This document shows positions 55,901 through 64,000 of a DNA stretch of 64,000 nt, piece after piece. The notes under the pieces were generated by a model. The model was not told the origin of the DNA. It worked only from the letters and a program-made list of their open reading frames with translations, and ran no database searches. The stretch is from Parus major. Lineage: Eukaryota > Chordata > Aves > Passeriformes > Paridae. The stretch lies in assembly GCF_001522545.3 (NCBI RefSeq), contig NC_031774.1:51365363-51429362 (forward strand). The letters are read 5' to 3'. Within the stretch, counting starts at the first letter, position 1, and every line of letters begins with the position of its first letter. A program made the translations under genes and the position numbers.

Positions 55901-58900
55901 ATTATTAAAGAGTAGAGCTTGATCAAAAGGGAAAACTCTTCAAATTGCTTTCAAAGGTCCCCCCAAGTTGAACTGTTTGAAAATTGGTTTTTTTTAACAT
56001 TTTAATTTTGATTTCTGGTACCTTCTGAAAAAGATGCTGAGACAAAATACGATCTTAAGAAATTTTTATTTCCCACAGTGTAAAAACTGGCCTTAAAAGC
56101 CACCTTTACAGATTTACATTAAGGCATCTATCAGATAAACAACTTTATCTGACAAAATTAAAGGAAACAGAACAAATATTTGTAATGAGTGACTAATCAT
56201 CTACTCATTGTAAACAGCCGTACTCTAAAAATAGATTGAGACATTTTATTGTCAGTTTAATTGCTGCTCTTTGCTCATGTGTAACCAAATTTCATAGAGA
56301 GTAGAATTGAAAAAGTGATGTTATTAAATCCAGAGGTCTGTTTAAATATCCACATAGCTTATCTTATATCTTGTACTTATGAAGTACAAGGGGTTTGTTT
56401 AAGGAAACGTTTGGCTAGTGCGTAATGCTTCAGTTGATCATTTGTAGTTCCCAGGGTCTCAGCAGATGGGCACTGGTTGACTTAGTTTGCCCTAAAATTG
56501 TCATGTGCATTTTGCATGTTTCAAGTTAGAAAAACTTTTGATTTACTGTTCTTCCCATAAACAGCCTGGTAATTGTGTCTCTGTAAGCTTGATATCATAG
56601 GTGAGAGAAAGTCTTATAGGTACTAGAAATATTTACTGATGTAGGAGGAGCTATTTTTTTCTTGTACACAGACTTCCAAAAAACTAAATTAAGGCTGTAT
56701 ATGCTTTCACAGTCATTCAAAAATTATTAAAACTATGAAGCAAATGGTAGTCTAAAAATACCATTTAAAATTTAGTCAAATTATCTGTAATTATGAAAAA
56801 TCAATACAGGATAGATTTTACTTCTTTTCAATACCTTACATTGAACATATGTCAAGAAAAGGTAAGGAGATGGTTGTACCTTACAGATGAGTGTTGACTT
56901 GGTAAAAATGGTTGTCATCATGTTCATTTTGTTTCCTTTATTTAGACAATATTGTGCTTATATTAGAGAACAGTTAATGTGGATCTGGGGACTTTGTTCT
57001 TCCTCATCTGCCTTGCTTTTGCATTTCTCAGTGAGATTTCTGTTGTTGTTAAGGCCAGTTCTGCATTAAGTGGTACTTAGAGGAGGAAGTGGTGAGCAGT
57101 CCTCAAGATAAGATTTTGCCATTAAGCTGAAATGTTATTCAATAATTGAGTATTTAGAGGGGAAGAAAGTTTTTCTGTTGAAAATGCTTTATAACTTTTC
57201 CTTTAGAATCATCTATGCTACTTTTGAGCATCCTTGTCATGGAAGTCTCTGTTTTTTCCAATGCAGTATCCACATGCCTGTTCTTTCCAAGTCCAGTGGT
57301 TTTCACTAGCACAGACCAGCTTGCATTACCCAGCCATTGCACAGACATCTGAGTTACCATGAGTTTTGCTTTGGGGTGCTAAGATGAGATTCAGAGGTAG
57401 TATCTTTAATTATCCTAAGTCTGCTAAGGTTGGAAAAGTAATACAGTCATTAGGCCTGGTTCTCTCTAGACCAGACTAACTAGTCTGTTGTTCTATATAT
57501 CTTCACTCATGTGAGGCCTCTGAAGACATTAATAGGGAGAAGATTTTCCTGGAGGACTGCACTTTTCAAGATGATGTAGAGAAAAGCTGTTTGCCAGTAG
57601 TGAGAGCAGCTGTCTCAAGGTGGGTTGCAAATAAGTATAGGAGATCAAAGCTTCTGCAGCTGTGTCTTTTGTTTAGCTGATTTAGAATGCCATAATGTTT
57701 AAGTTCAAGTCTTCGCTATTCTTCACAGGCATGCCTATCTTAAGTAATTGTAAGTTACATAAAAGGTGCTTTTAGAGGCTGAAAAAATGTAATTTCAGCA
57801 TTTGTTCTGAAGTTGCCTCATGCTGATTCCATTGCTGAGCGTAGTGCTTATTATCTTCCTCCTTGTTGCTTTTTAAGAAAACTGCTGTCTCTATATTTCA
57901 CTATATTTTGCTGCTTTGGAGTTTTAGTCTTCTGATACTTGTTTTAAGGCACTGCTATCACTATGTTCAGAAAAGCGTGCGTGTGGCCTGTCATGGGAGA
58001 TAGCAATTGTTATCAGCACCAGAAGCTCCAGATCACAGAAAGTGCTCAAAGTGGAGTACACCCAGAAAATTCAATGGGCAATCCTCCCATGTCTTTCTAA
58101 AATTTGATCTCAGGGTGGTGTATTTGCTTTTTCGTGAGACTGGCTTACATTTGAAACAACAACTGTGGGAAAGAGAACCATCAGTTTTCATAGTACAGTT
58201 TGGTCATTACTTGGAACTTCCTCATACCTGCAACTCTTCCAATATTCCCATATTTTGGTTAGTTAACACAGAGTTAAATATTTAATTATTCTTCAGAGAG
58301 ATGAAGAAATATATTTAACATTCAGTTAGACAAATAAAGTAACCACAACTATCATTCAGTTTTGAGAGTTTTTCAGAGTTATTATATTCAAAAATAAAAG
58401 CACCATGGTATAAAAATTCATGGGTAGAGAATGATCATCATGATTTAGCAAGTATGAGCTGTGGTTGCACAGAGTAAGGAGACACCCTATCTGCTGGACA
58501 CATCAGATCCTTTGAGCTTCAATTAGGAGCTTGAAGGCTCCTCCCTATAACCCCCCAAAAATGCTGTCTCTCCTTGGTAAGATATTTAAGTTTTAAGACT
58601 AAAGAGGGGCATTTTAGAGGCATAGACTATGAGAGAGGTTGTTTTGCTGATGCTCATTAAAGGTGTGTTTATGAAAAAAATAAAAGCCTTGGTTGCTCAG
58701 AGCTTTGCTTATACAAGGTTTTTATTACGTAGTGTTAAATTATGTTGTGTTACCTGGGAATTTGCACGTAGTGTTTATTTAACACACATTTCTGTAAATA
58801 ATTAATTCTTATTCTCCTAACAGTTCGGTTCTTCAGTACGTTATTAAAAATACCTGTAGTGGTAATTACAGAGGGCTTATCTCCTACTTTACAGTTTGTA

Positions 58901-59398
58901 ATCTTAGTTATAAAACAATGTGACCAGAAAACAGTTGGGAAAACCTGAGTAGGCCTGAAGTTTGTACAGTCTCTAAAGTGGCTACATGAAATTTAAATTA
59001 TTTATTTTTTTTTAATTGCTTCTAAGGAAAGTTGTACTAAGTATTTTTGAAGTATTTTATGGTTCTGTTAAGAACAAGTTGGGATGTTGCATGGGTTTGA
59101 TCTTTTCTGTGAATTGATGCCGTATGTTGTTGTCTTTCCAATGTTTCTGCAAAAAACAACAACATTGGAATAAAAAATTAGAGCTAACAGAAGGGAGAGG
59201 TAAAAGATTTGCTCTCTGGCTTTGCTTTGTCTTCCAGATTGTCTCTTCTAGTCATAGACAGCACAGTAGATATCTGCTTGGTTGGAAATAGCCAACTAAG
59301 GCCTTTGTCCCTTTTATTCACTAAAGGCAGAAAGTGGGGCAAAGGGTCCTGTTGTTGTTCTAAGGCTTCTGAGGAAAAGAATGCTCCAGTTTCAGACA

Positions 59399-59472
59399 TA
59401 ATAATTATTATTAATTATTACTAAATATATATATATATAAATAATTATTAAATAAATAATAACTTATTTTTT
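59399..59472. repeat. AT-only low-complexity tract
   Basis: ATT/AAT repeats around a central AT dinucleotide run, almost free of G and C. A simple repeat that is likely to be length-variable. Confidence 0.8.
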
Positions 59473-59828
59473 TACACTTTAATGTCAGCTTTACTGAAGA
59501 ACACATGGCATCAAGGAAGACCAAACATAGATTCATCTTTCCTGCTCCTGTAGATTGTCTTGAACTTCTCTGCAGAGAAAACAGCACTTAATTTAGCTGG
59601 CTAATGCTGAAAGGGCTTTATAACCTTCATTTAAATAGAACTCAGAAAATAATATGTAAATAGGCCTGTGTAATAATATGTAAATATATATTGGGGGAGA
59701 GTCTCTCGGAGTTGCATTCTTTGTTTGTTATCCTCATTAGGAGGGTCTGGATGCTGTTAGTCATGAAAACAGTCAGATATTAGTCTGATACACTCATAAT
59801 GCTCAGGAGTGTGAGAAGTAATCCCTGA

Positions 59829-60056
59829 TGTGACCTTCTTACAGCCTGGCCTGGACCAGGTGAAGGTGTTTCTGATTTGCCTTTTGAAGGCAAGGAGAAC
59901 ATTTGTGCTGAATGTAGCCACCGACCTGTTACAAAAAGGATTCGGCTGGGACAGATTGATAATGTTATATTTAGTCTTCCTTATCCTGGATATTTGCAGC
60001 AGAACAGAGATAATGGAGGTTTGCTGGTACATGGACTCTGTGCTCCTGAAAAGTGA
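59829..60056 (+). other. unassigned protein-like open frame
   Basis: An open frame of 75 codons without its own start, preceded by an acceptor-like CCTTCTTACAG ending at 59844 and closed by TGA at 60054-60056. It reads SDLPFEGKENICAECSHRP and, further on, IFSLPYPGYLQQNRD and LLVHGLCAPEK. The Cys/His content (C-x2-C-x-H) is reminiscent of a zinc-binding module, and codons favour the RNY pattern of coding DNA. I do not recognise the family. The other plus frame and the minus strand are also open here, so chance is a real alternative. Confidence 0.22.
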
Positions 60057-62600
60057 CGTGGAAAATGTTCTCATACTTTTTTTGTGTGTGCGTGTGATTG
60101 CCCTTTCTTCCTTGACAAGGAACTTTAACCATTTGGGTTCAGCTGTGACCAATAAGACAAAACTTGAGTAGTATGTAGGGGAGAGTGGGTGGGGGAATAT
60201 GTTAGTTTTTACTTCGGGTTTTGTTTGATACTATTGTTTAAGTTAAATTCTTACACTGAAATGTCTCTGTGGCTTGCAGAAAGAAAGGAAGTAACTCACA
60301 CAGAATTATGAAGCTAATGGACAACTTGATAACTTTAGTATGTTTAGGATAGACATTGTTTCTTGATATCATTTACAATTTGCCTATTATGTGATTCCTT
60401 CAGGTTTATTTCATTTTATCAACACTCTTTTCACAACAAACATATGGCAAGTTGGTTTTCATTGTTTTTGTTTGTAGTAGACAACAAATATATTCACAAC
60501 TCTTAGTATATTCCTTCAGTGTGGAAAAGGACATAGTTGACAGTGCTGCAGTCCATGGTCCTGGGGGCAAATTCGTCATATCAAAAGACAGGGATTGACT
60601 GGGGTGTTTGTAGCCAAGGCACAAGACCAGAGGATGGGGCATCTGCATTCAGATCTGACTGGCTAAAAGAGTCAGACTTCTGACATTTTTAGTTTAGAAA
60701 TGTTTTCCACCCCAAGTAAAAGAAAAACAATGTTCTGCAATTTTTTATCAAATCTCACTGGATGCATGAGTGATCCATAACAGGTTGATCTCTCACAGTG
60801 ATGACTGTATTGTAGATAACTGTATAAATGGAGTTTGGTGCCTCAGAGCAGGAAGGCTGAGAGACTGCTGCAAGGTTCTTTAAAATTCCAGATTCTCTGG
60901 TAAATTACAAATAGAACATGTTTCACAGTCAAGGTATATAAATCTCATGAATGCTGTTGGAAGTTAAATCAGCTGAGTAAAAGCTATGCTAAAATAATTT
61001 ATCAATTTTCATAGTTATCAGTCTCTGAAATGTTATCAGCAGATTTATGAATTTGCAGAGATATGTTTCTTTAGTGCTGTGAGAGAACTCTATTTAACCT
61101 TTAACTACAGCTGTAGAGATTTTCTTGTTACATAACTTACAAAAATACTTAAAGCATGCTTATGGTAATTAAAACTTAGTGAAAATGGGAGATATCTGAG
61201 ATAATATCAGCATGATTGTTCTAAGAAAATAGTCAAGAAAATTTAAAATTAATTTTATCCACTTTGCTCTGGTAGCCATAAGAGTACCTTCTTATTGTAG
61301 ATGGCTGCTTTCTGGGTAAAAAATAATCCAGAAGTCAAACCTTTGCAACAGGATCTAAGAATTGCCTGCATTTGTTTCCAGTGGCTTGTCCCTGGTTTGT
61401 GCCAAAAGCTGCTGTATATCATGATGTCACTATGTGTCTTGTCGTTTGGGTTCTTTACTGGCTGTTCCATAGCAGAAAGCTGGGGGATAGAGGAATTGCC
61501 GGGACCCTTTGCAGCAGGAGCAAGAGAATTGTTTTATTGATGTGAGGTTATCAGAAAGAGCTGAGTAACCTGAAGAAGGAAGAGAAGCTGGAAGTGAAAT
61601 ACCCAGGGAGGTAGGGAAACTTAAGTACAAAATGAACTCACTTAGAAAAGCAAAGAATGAGAAGACTATTTAGCTAAGCTTTAAAACACGTTATTTTGAA
61701 TTTGATGATTGCCAATTGTTTCTTAAATGTGTTGGTGGTGCAGAATAGGGTAGAAGTAATTGCTTTGGTTACACTTCAGCCTGCAGTGGTATCAGGAGCA
61801 ATTTAGGTGAGATTGATGCAGCTCCTTTTGTGGCTTTTCTTTTGTGTGTTTCCTCTGCTTTTCTTAGTTTTACTACCTGTAAATATGTAATAATGCACGG
61901 GCTTAGGTAGTAGGTTTCAGCACTCAGTAAGTCTTCTTGGATGAAAATACTCCTCCAGCTCTTTCTCAGAGAATTCTCTTCGAGACAAATGACAGTAGAA
62001 GAGAGGCATGTGATCCTGACATATGAGAGTGGGGAGCAAGGTGCACAAATCCCAACAGTTCAGCAACAATGTCCCACCAAGGTGTCAGACACAGTTTGGG
62101 ATGGACCCTGGTTGGAACATGAAGTGTATTGCAGAGCATAGATAGACTCCCTGTCAGTTTGTGGTGTGAAGGACGTGGGGGGAAGGTGACAAAAAGTCAC
62201 CTTTCAAATCTGGGAAAGGGGTGGCTATTTAGAAGAACATGGTAAGAAGGAGATAAGTGGATTGTAAAAAATAAAATATAAAAAAAAGATGAAAGGCAAA
62301 AGTCTCCTGTTCATGCAGTACTTCAGCCTGCACAAGCTAATAACTGCTCAGCTCCCTTGTATGAAAACATGGCATTGCAAGAGCAGAAGTGTGGCGAGGG
62401 ATGTGACAGAGCAGGAAGCTGCACAGGAGTGAGGCACTGCCCCATGGCAGCAGTGTGGGGAGGTGAGCAGGGACAAGTGGGGAATGAGAGCCCAGGTGGC
62501 TGTAGAAAGAACCAAATAAAAAATGAAGGGTAGAAATGTAAACTGGGCCAGGAGTAAGGATCAGTTCCAGCAAAGGGGCAGAAAGTCCAGATGGGAAAAT

Positions 62601-62745
62601 GGTGTGGGGTTTTGGGGTGTTTTGGTTTTAGTGTGGTTTGGGTGTTTGATGGGTTGCTTGATTGGTTTTGGATATGTTTGGAGGTTTTTTGGTGTGGATT
62701 GTTGTTTGGGGGTTGGGTTGGATTTTTTTGGTTGGTTGAGGTTTC
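62601..62745 (+). repeat. GT-rich, C-depleted tract
   Basis: Nearly 145 bases made of G and T with a few A and a single C before 62741. It includes GGGGTTTTGGGG and GGGGGTTGGGTTGG. Such strand asymmetry is unlike the surrounding sequence and fits a degenerate simple repeat. Confidence 0.7.
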
Positions 62746-64000
62746 TGTTCAGTAGTTTAATACCAATCTGAAAGTAGCTAAGCAGCTATGTGTTCTATGT
62801 AGTCAGTGCTTTTCAAGACAATTAGTGGCTTTGCTTTTAAGTATTCAAACTGCAGCCACTTGTAAATTTACTGTGACCACAGGTAAATACTTGAATAATA
62901 CCAGCCTCAAGCTTCCAACAGAGGGCAAACAGCTAATGAGAGGAAAACCATGAAAAGACAGTCTGTCAAGGGTCTTGAAACCTGAATAGACAGGATTGAT
63001 TTGGTGATGCAAGTCAGACTTAGTTGTAGCTTGGTCAGACCCAAGTCAGCACCAGAATTTTAAAAGCAAAACCAAAGCAGGTAACTGTTATGTACACAGA
63101 AGGCTCATCTGGGACTGGGTTGTGTAGTGCACATCATGCTTCTGTATCCCTTGGTTTATACATACGGAGAGTATTTGCTCTTCTGTTTAGCAGTCTGGAA
63201 TTTCAACTTATGCCATGAGGCAAAAGCAGGGAATGCAGTGCTGCTTTATGAGGAGATGATATATTTCAGGCATCATACTGTCTTCTGCAGTGCCTTTACT
63301 AGGCTGGTGTGGAGAAGAAGCTTTTTATTTATTATCCATGTTTTATTGACAGTGCATGTTTTGCAGGATACTTGCAATCATCCAACCTGATTGGATGACA
63401 TATTTTGCTACAAAATCATGACGTTATGTTAGTACCACTGATTTTGAGCAGTAGTTAAAGCAAATCTCTGTAGAAGCAGGTGGAGTAAGGACATGCCTGG
63501 GAGTAAAATGGGAAGTGTATTTCACTCGTGTTTGCCAGTGGGTAGTGTTGTGGATCCTCTCCACAGGTGTGGCTGCTCTAGTACTGCTCTGCTGTGAGCT
63601 CCCTGGCTGTATTCCTGTAGAATGGACTACCGGCAAGAAGGCAGATCATCATTTCATTGCAAAGAGGAGACATGCAGACTGTAGAAATGTACTGCTTTAG
63701 AATATACTTAGAAATAAAGTGCAGATTTAATAGTATTAGGAAAACTTTCTGTCAGGCAAAGAGGAAAATACTGCATTTTACGCATTTTATTGGAAGAGTT
63801 CCCTCTTCCAACTTGCAGTTGAAACTGATTGGAATATCAGTGGTTAAGCAAATACTAACATTATTAGACTTGAAGACTGAACATTAAATACGAATATCAT
63901 TATCAGTAACGATACATTCATTCATGTTCCTTTTGTACTTACAAAGTCCTTAAGTTCTTGGAAAATGGATAATTTTGTACAATAGCACGTAAAATATCAG

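Larger units (their letters stand above)
52930..64000 (+). other. TECPR2 intron 17 (runs past the window end)
   Basis: About 11 kb in which I could not find the remaining TECPR2 exons (expected tectonin motifs and the C-terminal WEVI-type tail). It is AT-rich, with AT-only tracts at 55690-55810 and 59399-59472, a GT-rich C-poor tract at 62601-62745 and an isolated protein-like open frame at 59829-60056. Short exons could have been missed by eye. Confidence 0.6.

Overview
The window is vertebrate nuclear DNA, almost certainly from a bird. Genes are split into exons with GT/AG introns, promoters lie in CpG islands, and the recognisable interspersed repeats are CR1 LINE fragments, the dominant avian retrotransposon. 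Three protein-coding genes are identified from their translated exons: ZNF839 (+), CINP (-) and TECPR2 (+). The same order and orientation occurs on human chromosome 14q32, so this is a conserved syntenic block. There is no bacterial, phage, CRISPR or recognisable viral gene content.

Layout. 1-3100 is AT-rich with no recognised exon. 3110-3640 is a CpG island with a textbook RFX X-box; by synteny it is a candidate promoter for the ciliary kinase gene MOK on the minus strand. 4030-4460 is a second, unassigned CpG-rich block. A complete tRNA-Ile(AAT) gene lies at 4984-5057. A CR1 fragment (about 5510-5930) runs up to the ZNF839 CpG island, whose first exon is broken by a 165-base assembly gap (6067-6231). 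ZNF839 continues in eight coding exons to a stop at 16499-16501 and a poly(A) signal at 16861. A 2.7-kb intergenic stretch separates it, tail to tail, from CINP. CINP is complete in five coding exons (211 codons plus stop) on the minus strand from 25702 down to 19648. CINP and TECPR2 are head to head across a shared CpG-island promoter.

TECPR2 has a non-coding first exon ending at 25862. Its coding part starts at 30727, and 16 coding exons are resolved, giving 1315 codons that stay in phase across every junction. The last visible exon ends at 52929. The remaining roughly 150 residues (last TECPR repeats and the C-terminal LC3-interacting tail) are not seen, and the final 11 kb looks like intron.

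Functions. CINP works in the CDK2/CDC7 replication and ATR checkpoint machinery. TECPR2 is an autophagy and ER-exit-site factor with an N-terminal WD40 propeller and C-terminal TECPR propeller repeats. ZNF839 is a poorly characterised nuclear zinc-finger protein. They form no operon-like pathway; the only clear regulatory coupling is the divergent CINP/TECPR2 promoter. I found no convincing undescribed biological system. The more unusual points are a possible decayed or alternative exon in ZNF839 intron 7, two AT-hook-like cores and an atypical zinc finger in ZNF839, upstream ORFs in TECPR2, a UG repeat at a TECPR2 splice acceptor, and an unexplained protein-like open frame at 59829-60056.
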